A DNA stretch of 64,000 nt from LGRD01 sp031415135 (GTDB taxonomy: Bacteria; Pseudomonadota; Gammaproteobacteria; Burkholderiales; Burkholderiaceae_C): positions 1-64,000 of the forward strand of contig JANORB010000038.1 in assembly GCA_031415135.1 (NCBI GenBank), given 5' to 3'. The notes under the pieces are model-generated. The model had not been told where the DNA came from and made no database searches. It worked only from the letters and a program-made list of their open reading frames with translations. Both the position numbers and the translations under genes were made by a program. This document shows, in pieces, positions 33,413 to 44,500 of the stretch. Positions within the stretch are counted from its first letter, which is position 1, and each line of letters begins with the position of its first letter.

Positions 33413-35112
33413 GGCTTGTCCAACTCCCTGTTCAGTCGCAGTGGGGCGCTCACGCCGAGGACGGCGAGCGCGTTGTGAATCACTTGTCGCGTGGCGGTCA
33501 GCAGCGCCAGCCGCGCGCGGGTCAATTCCTCGTCGTCGACCAGGAAGCGTTCGGCGGCGTAATAGCTGTGCAAGCTGCCCGCCAGCTCACGCAGGTAAAA
33601 CGCCACGTCGTGGGGCGCCAGGCTGGCGGCCGCGTTGGCCAGCATGGGCGCGAAATCGGCCAGCTTGAGCATCAGCGCCGCTTCGCTCGGCGCAGTGAGC
33701 AGGGTCAGGTCGGCGGCGGCCAGGGAGCCGGGGTCACCGCCCTTGTCGACGAATTGCCGAATCACCGAGCAGATGCGCGCGTGTGCGTACTGAACATAGA
33801 ACACCGGGTTCTCGTCGTTCGCCTTCAGCGCCAGGTCCACGTCGAACGTGAACTCGGTGTCGGCCTTGCGGCTGATCAGGAAAAATCGGACCGCGTCCTT
33901 GCTGGTCCAGTCGATCAGGTCGCGCAGCGTCACATAGCTGCCGGCGCGCTTGGAGATCTTGACCTCCTCGCCGCCGCGCATCACCGTGACCATCTTGTGC
34001 AGCAGGTAGTCGGGAAAGCCGGGTGGCGCGCCCAGGCCCGCAGCCTGCACGCCGGCGCGCACCCGGGCGATGGTGCCGTGGTGGTCGCCGCCCTGGATGT
34101 TGATGGCCTTGTCGTAACCGCGCTCGAACTTGGCCAGGTGGTAGGCCACATCGGGCACGAAGTAGGTGTAGCTGCCGTCCGACTTGCGCATGACACGATC
34201 CTTGTCGTCACCATCGTCGGTGGTGCGCAGCCACAGGGCACCGTCCTGCTCGTAGGTTCTGCCGGCGGCGACCAGGCGCTTCACCGTGTCTTCGACCCGC
34301 CCGCTGGTGTACAGGCTGGACTCCAGAAAATAGTGATCGAAACGCAGGCCGAAGGCCAGCAGGTCCAGGTCTTGTTCATGCCGCAGGTAGGCCACGGCAA
34401 ACTGGCGAATGCTGTCGAGGTCGTCCGGGTTGCCGCTCGCGGTGAACTCGCGGTCGTCGGCCTTGACGGTCTTGCGCGCCATGAAGTCGGCGGCGATGTC
34501 GGCGATGTAGTCGCCGTTGTAGGCCGACGCCGGCCACGCCGCGTCGCCGGGCTTGTGGCCGAGCAGCCGCGCCTGCACCGACGCCGCCAGCGTGGCGATC
34601 TGCACGCCGGCGTCGTTGTAATAGAACTCGCGGGTGACGCGCCAGCCCTGGGTCTCGAACAGGTGGCACAGCGCGTCGCCCAGGGCGGCCTGGCGCGCAT
34701 GGCCCAGGTGCAACGGGCCGGTGGGATTGGCCGACACGAATTCCACCAGCACCCGCTTGCCGTTCGGCGCGCACCAACCAAACCGGTCGCCGGCCTGCAA
34801 GACCTCGGCGACCACGGCCTGTTTCGCGGCGGCCTTGAGGCGCAGGTTGATGAAGCCGGGCCCGGCGATCTCCAGGCCGTCGACCCAGCGCCGCACAGCC
34901 GGCTGGTCGCGCAACGCATCAATCAGCGCCTGCGCGACCTCCCGTGGGCTTTTTTTCAGCGGCTTGGCCAGTTGCATCGCCACGGTGCATGCCAGATCGC
35001 CATGCGCTGCCTGTTTGGGAGACTCGAAGGCCGGTGTCGCGGTGGCCTGCGGGTCGACCTGGAGGATGGCCGTGCCCAGTGCATCGAGCAGGTCCTGTTT
35101 CGCTTGGATCAT
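33409..35112 (-). CDS. argS: Arginyl-tRNA synthetase
   Basis: Class I aminoacyl-tRNA synthetase, 567 aa, the usual length. The N-terminal ArgS additional domain (residues 1-110) is followed by the HIGH-type motif HLGHA in SANPTGPLHLGHARQA, and the KMSKS-type motif KISKRAG in GEEVKISKRAGSYVTLRDL. The C-terminal DALR anticodon-binding domain is present. The ATG is at 35112. First gene of an overlapping argS-SPOR unit, with dsbA close behind. Confidence 0.97.
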   Translation of the reverse strand: MIQAKQDLLDALGTAILQVDPQATATPAFESPKQAAHGDLACTVAMQLAKPLKKSPREVAQALIDALRDQPAVRRWVDGLEIAGPGFINLRLKAAAKQAVVAEVLQAGDRFGWCAPNGKRVLVEFVSANPTGPLHLGHARQAALGDALCHLFETQGWRVTREFYYNDAGVQIATLAASVQARLLGHKPGDAAWPASAYNGDYIADIAADFMARKTVKADDREFTASGNPDDLDSIRQFAVAYLRHEQDLDLLAFGLRFDHYFLESSLYTSGRVEDTVKRLVAAGRTYEQDGALWLRTTDDGDDKDRVMRKSDGSYTYFVPDVAYHLAKFERGYDKAINIQGGDHHGTIARVRAGVQAAGLGAPPGFPDYLLHKMVTVMRGGEEVKISKRAGSYVTLRDLIDWTSKDAVRFFLISRKADTEFTFDVDLALKANDENPVFYVQYAHARICSVIRQFVDKGGDPGSLAAADLTLLTAPSEAALMLKLADFAPMLANAAASLAPHDVAFYLRELAGSLHSYYAAERFLVDDEELTRARLALLTATRQVIHNALAVLGVSAPLRLNRELDKP

Positions 35113-35257
35113 GAACCGATTCTACGGTTGGCATGTTGGTCGCCTGCCGGCACTCCCGGTGGGCGGAATACACCCCGAATGCCGGCTTCTTTCGGCACGG
35201 GCTGCAGGCGGCGTCGTGCCATGATGTTCGCTTTGGCGTGCTGCCCGGCCAACTTTC

Positions 35258-36619
35258 ATGCAGAGTTCCATCACCCTCCCACTGGACCGTGTTCCCGACG
35301 GCACGACGATGCCGGCGCAGATCGGCAAGTACCGCGTGCTCGGCAAGCTCGGCGAAGGCGCGACCAGCGAGGTCTTCTTGTGCCGCGACGATTTTCGCGG
35401 CCGCGACGTGGCGGTCAAGCGGGTGCGCGTCAGCGCCGTCGGCGACCCGATGGAGGGGCGCTATTTCGAGCGCTTCTTTGCCGCCGAGGCGGCCCTGGTC
35501 GGCCAGCTCCAGCACCCCAACGTGGTGCAGATCTTCGACGCCGTGCCCGACCCGGAGCAACCCTATCTGGTGATGGAGTACGTGGCCGGCAGCACGCTGC
35601 GGCCGTACTGCCGGGCCGACCAGTTGTTGTCGCTGGAGATGATCGTGGAGATCGGCTTCAAGTGCGCGATGGCGCTGGACTACGTGTTTCGCAAGGGCTT
35701 GATCCACCGCGACGTGAAGCCGGCCAACCTGCTGGTGTCGCTGGTCAACGGCAACGTCACCGGGGTGAAGGTCAGCGACTTCGGCAGCGCCCTCAACCTC
35801 GACTCCGACCTAACCCAGGTGCACCGGGTCGGCTCACTGGCCTACATCGCGCCTGAACAACTCGAGGGCGGCACGCTGGACTGCCGCGCCGACATGTACT
35901 CGCTGGCCGCGGTGATGTACCACTTGATCGCCGGCCGCCCGCCGCTGGACGCACCGGCGCACGCGGCGATGATGCACCAGGTCTACCACGCGCGGCCCGA
36001 TTCGCTGGTGCCGCTGCGCGCCGGCGTCACCGAAGGGCTGGACGGCGTGATCCAGCGCGCTTTGGCCAAGAAGCCGGAAGACCGCTTTCGCAATTGGGAT
36101 GAATTTGCGCAGGCCCTGGCCGGCCTGATCACCAACCGGCTGGTGCCGCGCGCCCAGGCCCAGGGCGTGCTCGACTCGGAGCGTTTCAACCTGCTGCGCA
36201 CGCTGGAGTTTTTTGCCGGCTTCGGCGACGTGGAGCTGTGGGAAGTGGTTCACCGCGCCAGGTGGGAGCGCTTTCACTTCGGGCACGCGCTGTACCGCCG
36301 GGGTGAGGAGGGGCGCAGCTTTCACGTCATTGCCCATGGCGAGGTGGAGGTGTTTCGCGAAGGGCAACTGGTGGCGCAACTTGGGGTGGGCACCTCGGTG
36401 GGTGAAATGGCCTACCTGGCCCCCAGCAAGGGCCTGCGGCGCCACAGTGCCGACGTGATCGTGGCCAAGACCGCCACCACCATCTCGTTCACACCGGAGA
36501 CCATGGCCCAGCTCAGCCCCGGGGGCCGCCACCTGTTCGACCAGGCATTCATCCATGTGCTGGTGCGGCGGCTGCACGCGGCGCACGAATCGCTGGCCCA
36601 TCCGCGGCGCATTCTCTGA
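35258..36619 (+). CDS. Serine/threonine protein kinase with C-terminal cyclic-nucleotide-binding domain
   Basis: A 453-aa Hanks-type kinase. Glycine loop GEGATSEV at residues 33-40, ATP lysine K54 in DVAVKRV, catalytic loop HRDVKPANLL at 150-159, DFG at 174-176 and APEQ from 198, all intact, so it should be active. Residues about 315-435 form a Crp/cNMP-binding-like domain with the phosphate-binding-type segment VGEMAYLAP followed by an arginine pair. There is no membrane segment, so it is a cytoplasmic kinase that may be gated by a nucleotide. No partner phosphatase gene is adjacent; the neighbours are argS (divergent) and a PsiF-like gene. Confidence 0.92.
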   Translation: MQSSITLPLDRVPDGTTMPAQIGKYRVLGKLGEGATSEVFLCRDDFRGRDVAVKRVRVSAVGDPMEGRYFERFFAAEAALVGQLQHPNVVQIFDAVPDPEQPYLVMEYVAGSTLRPYCRADQLLSLEMIVEIGFKCAMALDYVFRKGLIHRDVKPANLLVSLVNGNVTGVKVSDFGSALNLDSDLTQVHRVGSLAYIAPEQLEGGTLDCRADMYSLAAVMYHLIAGRPPLDAPAHAAMMHQVYHARPDSLVPLRAGVTEGLDGVIQRALAKKPEDRFRNWDEFAQALAGLITNRLVPRAQAQGVLDSERFNLLRTLEFFAGFGDVELWEVVHRARWERFHFGHALYRRGEEGRSFHVIAHGEVEVFREGQLVAQLGVGTSVGEMAYLAPSKGLRRHSADVIVAKTATTISFTPETMAQLSPGGRHLFDQAFIHVLVRRLHAAHESLAHPRRIL

Positions 36620-36788
36620 AGGCGGGCAGCCCGTGCGGCAACGCAAGAGCGTGAATCGACCGCGCGGCCGTGGACGCCAAACCACATGCGGGCGCGTTGA
36701 GCCTCGGTCTCTTGCTGCCGGCAAGCGCTGCATGCTCCAATGCCGGGCGGCAATCCAGCCCACCGTCCCAAGCCAATCAGGAGACTCC

Positions 36789-37079
36789 ATGAAACACATC
36801 ATCACCGCTCTGGCCCTGTGGGCGGCCGCCTTGTCCACGTCGGCTTTCGCCAATGCGCACAAGGAAGCGCCGAACATGCAAAACAACAAGATGGGCGAGT
36901 GCAACAACGATGCCGGTGACAAGAAAGGCGACGAGCGCAAGGCTTTCATGAAGACCTGCCTGTCCGCCAAGAAGGCCAGCCAGCAAGAGAAGATGAAGGC
37001 CTGCAACGCCGACCCCAAGGCCAAGGCCTCCAAGGGCGACGAGCGCAAGGCCTTCATGAAGGAATGCCTCAGCAAGTAA
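36789..37079 (+). CDS. PsiF-repeat periplasmic protein
   Basis: A 96-aa secreted protein. Signal peptide at residues 1-22 (MKHIITALALWAAALSTSAFA). The mature part has two PsiF repeats: MGECNNDAGDKKGDERKAF with MKTCLS, and MKACNADPKAKASKGDERKAF with MKECLS. Each repeat holds two cysteines that could form a disulfide. PsiF is a phosphate-starvation protein of unknown role. The ATG is at 36789 and a clear terminator follows at 37102-37123. Confidence 0.88.
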   Translation: MKHIITALALWAAALSTSAFANAHKEAPNMQNNKMGECNNDAGDKKGDERKAFMKTCLSAKKASQQEKMKACNADPKAKASKGDERKAFMKECLSK

Positions 37080-37101
37080 GCGACGGCATCGCTGAACAAG
37101 G

Positions 37102-37123
37102 GCCCGCTCGATGCGGGCTTTTT
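37102..37123 (+). terminator. Intrinsic terminator downstream of the PsiF-like gene
   Basis: GCCCGC (37102-37107), loop TCGAT, GCGGGC (37113-37118), then TTTTT (37119-37123). A textbook Rho-independent terminator on the plus strand, lying at the very end of the convergent LysR gene. Confidence 0.85.
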
Positions 37124-38043
37124 CATGCGTGCGTATCGGGTGCGCTCCAGTACGTCGCATCACCATAGGTGTGCTTCAGAAAATCGATCCACAAGCGCAC
37201 CCGCAAGGGCAGGTGCTTGGCGTGGGGGAACACCGCGTAGATGCCGTTCGGCGGCGCCGCGAAGTCTTCCAGCACGTTGACCAGATGCCCGGCGACAACT
37301 TCTTTCTCGACTTCCCAGGTCGAGCGCCAGGCCAGCCCCATGCCGGCGACACACCAGTCGTGCAGCACCTGGCCGTCGCTGCAATCGAGCCGGCCGCTGG
37401 GCCGCAGGTGCGTCACGGCGCCATCGACGACGAAGGCCCAGCCGCGGCTCTGGCTGGCGTCGCTGCTCAGCGTCAGGCATTGGTGGCGCATCAAGTCGTT
37501 GGGGTGCTTCGGTGTGCCTGAGCGCCTCAGGTAGGCCGGTGTGGCCACGCACAAGCGGCGGTTGTCGGCCAGCCGAACGCTGACCAGGCTGCTGTCGGGC
37601 AGGTCGCCCACCCGCACGGCGCAGTCGACGCCTTCATTGACGATGTCCACCACCCGGTCGCTCAGGTTGAGCGACACATTCACATCCGGGTGCATGGCCA
37701 GGAAGCGCGGCACCAGCGGCGCCACGTGGCGCCGCCCGAAACCGGCCGGCGCGGTGACGCGAAGATAGCCGCTGGCCTTGACGCCGCCCGCGCTGACACT
37801 GGCTTCAGCATTGGCAAAATCTGCGAGCAAGCGCTGACAATCTTCGAGAAAGGCGCTGCCTTCGTGGGTCAGCGTGATCTTGCGCGTGGTGCGCACCAGC
37901 AATTTCACGCCCAGCCGCTGCTCCAGTGCATCGATGCGCCGGCCGATCACTGCGGGGGCGACACCTTCGGCGTGGGCGGCTGCCGTCAGGCTGCCACGGG
38001 TCGAGACCGAAACAAACGATTCGATCTGCTTGAGTTTGTCCAT
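37123..38043 (-). CDS. LysR-family transcriptional regulator
   Basis: A 306-aa LysR regulator of normal length. N-terminal winged helix-turn-helix (residues 1-60: MDKLKQIESFVSVSTRGSL then GVAPAVIGRRIDALEQRLG), then the co-inducer-binding domain (about 90-300). The pattern ITAPAGFGRRHVAPLVPRFL-like (VTAPAGFGRRHVAPLVPRFL) is common in the large DsdC/CrgA-type subgroup. It is divergent from the haloacid dehalogenase gene across 162 bp and probably controls it or itself; a palindrome sits at 38098-38113. Confidence 0.9.
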   Translation of the reverse strand: MDKLKQIESFVSVSTRGSLTAAAHAEGVAPAVIGRRIDALEQRLGVKLLVRTTRKITLTHEGSAFLEDCQRLLADFANAEASVSAGGVKASGYLRVTAPAGFGRRHVAPLVPRFLAMHPDVNVSLNLSDRVVDIVNEGVDCAVRVGDLPDSSLVSVRLADNRRLCVATPAYLRRSGTPKHPNDLMRHQCLTLSSDASQSRGWAFVVDGAVTHLRPSGRLDCSDGQVLHDWCVAGMGLAWRSTWEVEKEVVAGHLVNVLEDFAAPPNGIYAVFPHAKHLPLRVRLWIDFLKHTYGDATYWSAPDTHA

Positions 38044-38097
38044 GCGTGAAGACTACGCTCGGCCGGGTTGTTAATCAAATCTCCTGGGTCTCAGTTA

Positions 38098-38113
38098 GTG
38101 CAGTGAAATGCAC
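38098..38113. promoter_or_regulatory. Palindrome between LysR and dehalogenase genes
   Basis: GTGCA and TGCAC, separated by 6 bases (38098-38113), in the 162-bp divergent region. It is 55 bases from the LysR start and 93 bases from the dehalogenase start. A plausible LysR-type operator, weakly supported. Confidence 0.3.
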
Positions 38114-38205
38114 GCAATGCGACGGCTGGATTGTTGCGCATTCGTCACAAATCCAGGCGTTCCGACGCCACTAATGGGGTCGGCCGCATCGCATAGATTC
38201 GCTCC

Positions 38206-38898
38206 ATGGCGGCCTCCGCAACATCCACATCCATCGCCCCGTCGGCCGTGCTGTTCGACGCGTATGGAACGCTGTTCGACGTCTACAGCGTCGGCCTGCT
38301 GGCCGAGCAGTTGTTTCCCGGCTTCGGCGAGCGCCTGGCGCTGCTGTGGCGCGACAAGCAGATCGAGTATTCCCGGCTGGCTTCGATGAGCGGGCGCTAC
38401 CGCCCGTTCTGGGACATCACCCGCGCGGCGCTGCGGTTTGCCGCGTTGCGCCTGGGCCTCACGCTGGATGCCGGCGCCGAAGACCGGCTGATGAACCAGT
38501 ACCGGCACCTCAGCGCCTTTCCCGAGAACCGTGACGTGCTGGCCGAATTGAAGCGGCGCGGCATCCCGGCCGGCATCCTCAGCAACGGCGACCCGGACAT
38601 GCTGGCCGTGGCGGTCAAGAGCGCCGGCTTCCATGGGCTGCTCGATCCGGTGCTCAGCGTGCACGCAACGCGCAAGTTCAAGACCGACCCGGCCACCTAT
38701 GCGTTGGGAACCGCCGCGCTGGGCCTGCCCGCGGCGCAGATCCTGTTCGTCTCCAGCAACGGCTGGGACGCCATCGGTGCCACCTGGTTCGGCTACACCA
38801 CGCTGTGGGTCAACCGTGCCGGAGCGCCGCTGGAGCAACTCGACACCCCGCCCACGCGCACCGGCACCAGCCTGCGCGACGTGCTGGCCTTTTTCTGA
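38206..38898 (+). CDS. (S)-2-haloacid dehalogenase (HAD type II)
   Basis: Converts L-2-haloalkanoic acids to D-2-hydroxy acids in the cytoplasm. The 230-aa protein lines up with the Pseudomonas sp. YL enzyme at a constant offset of eight residues: nucleophile D18 (FDAYGTLFD), T22, R49 (WRDKQIEYS), S126-N127 (LSNGDP), K159, Y165, and S183, N185 and D188 in FVSSNGWDAIGA. All known catalytic residues are therefore present, which separates it from general HAD phosphatases. The ATG is at 38206. It is divergent from the LysR gene and 20 bases ahead of malate synthase. Confidence 0.9.
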   Translation: MAASATSTSIAPSAVLFDAYGTLFDVYSVGLLAEQLFPGFGERLALLWRDKQIEYSRLASMSGRYRPFWDITRAALRFAALRLGLTLDAGAEDRLMNQYRHLSAFPENRDVLAELKRRGIPAGILSNGDPDMLAVAVKSAGFHGLLDPVLSVHATRKFKTDPATYALGTAALGLPAAQILFVSSNGWDAIGATWFGYTTLWVNRAGAPLEQLDTPPTRTGTSLRDVLAFF

Positions 38899-38918
38899 AC
38901 CTCGCTGGAGAGAACCAC

Positions 38919-40514
<1,596 letters not shown>

Positions 40515-40516
40515 AG

Positions 40517-41257
40517 TCAGGTCAACGTCGGCTGCGGCAACATCCTGCGCAGCGCCTCGAAGAACAGGTCCGACTGTTCGCGCTCGCCCTGAATCTGCGC
40601 CGCCACGCGCATCGAAAGCGCGGCATTCACCGGCGCCAGCGGCAGCCCGGTGGACGCCGCCAGCACCTGGTGCATGCAGGTGCGCTCCAGGTAGTACAAG
40701 TCGTCGTAGGCATGGGCGATGCGCATGCCGGTGACGATGACACCGTGATTGGCCAGAAACGCCACGTCCCTGCCCTGCATCGCCCGCGCGATTCGTTCGC
40801 CCTCGGCCGCATCGAGCGCCAGGCCGTTGTAGCCGCTGTCCACCGCAATCCGCCCCATGAAGCGCATCGCGCCCTGGCTGAGGGTCGGGTCGAGCGCGCG
40901 GGCTGCGGTCAGCGTCAACGCGGTGGCATACGGCATGTGGGTGTGCAACACCACCGCCTGGCCGGTGAAACGATGCACCGCGGCGTGAATGAACATGGCG
41001 GTGGGCTCGACGCGGTGGCGGCCTTCGAGCACCACCCCGTCCCCATCCACCAGCACGATGTCGCCGGCCCCGATCTCGCTCCAGTGCAGCCCGCGCGGAT
41101 TGATCAGGAAGCGCTGCGAATCATCCGGCAGCGCGACGCTGAAATGGTTGCAGACGCCTTCGGACAAGCCATGGTGGGCGGCGGCGCGCAGCGCCAGGGC
41201 CAGGTCTTGCTTGAGGGCGGGCAGTGGGTCTTGGACAATCTCGCGAACAGTGGACAT
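40517..41257 (-). CDS. Class II aldolase/adducin family protein
   Basis: A 246-aa protein of the Aldolase_II fold. The zinc-binding histidines are in LHTHMPYATAL, preceded by the loop HFSVALPDD and followed by a third-His motif in FLANHGVIVTG. Family members include fuculose-phosphate and ribulose-phosphate aldolases and many uncharacterised decarboxylase-like proteins; no sugar phosphate specificity can be read. The ATG is at 41257. It is convergent with aceB, with only two bases between their stop codons. Confidence 0.87.
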   Translation of the reverse strand: MSTVREIVQDPLPALKQDLALALRAAAHHGLSEGVCNHFSVALPDDSQRFLINPRGLHWSEIGAGDIVLVDGDGVVLEGRHRVEPTAMFIHAAVHRFTGQAVVLHTHMPYATALTLTAARALDPTLSQGAMRFMGRIAVDSGYNGLALDAAEGERIARAMQGRDVAFLANHGVIVTGMRIAHAYDDLYYLERTCMHQVLAASTGLPLAPVNAALSMRVAAQIQGEREQSDLFFEALRRMLPQPTLT

Positions 41258-41557
41258 TGAGTAACTCCAGGTCGGTGGTCGTCAACTTTCTCACAACTCC
41301 GAGAAGTGAACGGGTGCCTCCGCCGCGCGTGAGGATGCAAGCTGACCTTTCAATGGCGAACTACATACGGGTGGCTCGGGGCGGGCTCGCTATGCTGCGT
41401 CATTCGATGCCAGAGGCGTTCGGTCTGGCACACGCCATCCAACATAGCTGCGGTTCGCTTGGCCTCTTTGTATCTGCGTGCAAGCGGTAAGGCGCGCAAG
41501 CAGTTGGCTGATGTCGATGTGACACCGCTCGAGCGACATAAATGGGGAGAAGGGGCG
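41258..41557. other. 300-bp gap between aldolase and helicase genes
   Basis: The divergent region is visibly richer in A and T than the surrounding genome and marks the left edge of the accessory block. An in-frame extension of the helicase frame upstream to 41459 is open but lacks a ribosome site. I see no convincing -24/-12 or operator motif, so only a general promoter function is assumed. Confidence 0.4.
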
Positions 41558-44500
41558 ATGGGTGACGCCAGGGCAGCGCAACCTGCGGAAGATGCCAGAC
41601 AGAAGGTCGAGAGACTCTTCCAGTTTATTCGTGCGTTCACGAACTTTCGGCATCCGCTGCGGCGTCAATTGTCGGACCAGCCCGCCGCAAAGCTGCAGAT
41701 TGCCTTCGATGCCTTACCCGCGACGAGCGAATGGATCGAGTCGTGGAGCGGGCCGGAAGATGACCGACGGTGGCTGCTCCGGGTCCGCCTCTGCCCGCCC
41801 GACCCATGCCCTCTTCCGCCGCAGCAAATCAAGGACTGGCTGTTCCCAGGTTGGGAGAAGCACATCGAGACCGCGCGGCACGCGGAGGAAAAGACATTCC
41901 GTGGGGCAGACGGCCAAACGGTGATCGAGAGGTTTTCCGATTCGACCACGCGGCCGGCGGTTTGGCTCGATTGGTCGGCGCAGCGCGAGACTTGGTCCCG
42001 GGTGCAGAAGAGGCATGACCCGGTGCGGATGCTGTTCGCGAATCTGCAGGCCATTCGGGCCGAGCTGCAAAAGCAGTCCGAGCAGGTCGAGTTGGTGCTC
42101 GGTGTCGGTCATCTGCGTCACCATTCAGATGGGCAGCAGTACGATCATCCGCTGGTGCTCAAGCCGATGGGAATTGAGTTTGATGGCCAAACGAACTGCT
42201 TCACGTTGACTGAAACTGATCGCGCTACCGAGATATACGCGGAGCCCTTGGCAGAGTTGATGGTGGATCTGACTCCTTCGGGGAGTTGGCGAGAATCCTT
42301 GCAGGGACTGCATCCGCTGGACTCGCAAGCGGGTGTCATCGTCAAGTCCATGGGTGATTGGCTTCGAAGTCAACCAGGGTTCGCAACCGCTCAACTTCCC
42401 CTTGCTCCGGTCATTTTCCTGCGTGACAGGGGCGGCTGGCCTGCGCGCGCAGCCAGCGCGGTACTCGAAGACCTTGCCACTCGCCCAATCGACGATCTGC
42501 CGCCATACCTGTTGCGGCTGGTCGGTCTTGCGCCAGCGGAAACCGATGACGACTCTCAGCTACATGCCGTTGATTTCGTCGCGAACGAATCACCGGACAT
42601 TTTGTTCGCTCTACCGGCGAACCTCGAACAACTCCAGCTTGCGATGCAGATCGAACGCAAGGACGTGGTGTTGGTACAAGGGCCACCCGGTACTGGCAAG
42701 ACCCACACCATTGCGAACCTCCTCGGCCATCTGCTATCGCAGGGCAAACGCGTGCTTGTCACCAGCCACTCTTCAAAGTCACTTCGCGTGCTACGGGACA
42801 AAGTGCCAGAAAACATTCAGTCGCTTTGCGTGAGTGTGCTGGACGACGCTTCGCGCAGTCGCCGTGAATTGGAGCAGGCAGTCCAATCCATCGCGAAGCG
42901 GATGCAGGAAGGCAACTCGAGTCTCTCGCACACAGTTGATCGACTGGAGCGCGAACGCGCGGTGCTGCTCGAGAGCATCCAGCGCGCCCGTGCAGATCAG
43001 CGACTCTGCGTGCGACGCGAATACGACCCGATCGTGATCGCAGGGTCATCGATCGAACCATCCCGCGCTGCGCGTGAGGTCCGTGATGGCGCACGTGACC
43101 ACGCTTGGATCCCGGGTCCACTGCGGGAGGGTGAACTGGGCAAGGCTTGTCCCATCTCACCGGGAGATGTTCAGTCCTTGTATTTGAGTCAAGGTCGCAT
43201 TTCGGCAGCTGACGAAACTCAGTTGGACGCAGGGCTGCCGACTCCCGGATGGCTGCCCAGCCCGATGGCGTGGCGACAACTGATGGATCAACTCGGCGCG
43301 CTTGACGCCGAAGCCCAGCAGATCGAGAGCCCCATTTGGCTGGGGGTCAATACACCTGTCGAAAAGTTGACATCGCATCTGTCCGTCGCGTCTGCGGCGC
43401 AGGACACGTTGAAGCGAATCACAAAACCAGGGCCATGGTTGATGGCACTGGTCGAGGCTGGAGCAGACGCCGACTGCCTTCCACATGAATGGCAAGAATT
43501 GCGGGACTTCGCTGCCCGAGTACAGACCTTCTACTCCAACGCACAAGGCGCGTTGTTGGAACATGGCCCAGAGGTGCCGGAGCCGCTTTGCATTGAGGAC
43601 ACGGTTCAACACTTGCGCGATATCAGTGCCCACGTCGCGCAGGGCCGTGGATTGAAGGTCTACCAGTGGCCCATGAAGGCGCTTGCGCGAGGGCATTGGA
43701 AGAAATTGCTCGGTCATGTGCGGTGCAACGGTGAAGTTCCTTGGCAAGAGAAGCAATTCGACGCGTTGATACGGCACGTCGAGCTTCATCGCGCACGCGC
43801 TCGTCTCCGACGACGCTGGAAGCGCCAAGTGCAGGCGCTGGGCGGACCTCCTCTGCCCGACGCGTGTCCGGAAAAGACCGCCATCGATTGGCTGCCCTAT
43901 GTCTTGGCGTCGCTTGGATGGTTCAGCCGCTATTGGCGTCCCGTGACTGAGGCGGCCGGGGCATACGGAAAGACTTGGGCAGAAATTGAATCGCGTTCGC
44001 CGCCTCAAGCGGGACAACATCCGCGGATCGCGAGGGCACGCATCCTGTTGGACCAGCATCTGGTGCCGGAATGGAAGGCTCAGCTCGCTCGACGTGGAGC
44101 TGAAACAATTCGCGTCGAAATCGCGCAGTGGCGCGTTCGCCTGAATCGTGAAGTGCCGCAAGCCGCGTCACTCGGTGTCGTGGCCGGTATCGATCAGTCG
44201 ATGTCGACTGTGGATTCCGCAGCGTATTCATCTGCGTTCGCCGAACTCGAAAGGTTGCGGTTGCTGGAACCAGAGCATCAGCGCCGTGATGCTTCGCTCA
44301 AGCAGCTAGCGCGGGGAGCGAGTGAATGGCATCGAATGCTGACGGACCGAGCCCCTGGGCACGATGCTCCTCTTTCACCTGGGCTTGATCTGGCGGCCGC
44401 ATGGCGTTGGCGGCAATTGAGTGACGAACTGGTGCAGCGCTCGACGCTGGATGCCGAGCATGTTGCTGAAAGGCTGCGGCAGTTGACCGCTGCGCTGCAG

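Noticed and set aside
33475..35856. 793-codon open frame on the plus strand over argS and into the kinase gene
   Set aside because: Shadow of argS; it runs out of frame through the kinase gene and shows no domain.
41400..41450. Sigma-54 promoter from TGGCACACG upstream of the helicase
   Set aside because: The -12 half (TTGC at the required distance) is absent.
41459..41557. Longer N-terminus of the helicase from a TTG at 41459
   Set aside because: No ribosome site, while the ATG at 41558 has a strong purine-rich site directly upstream.
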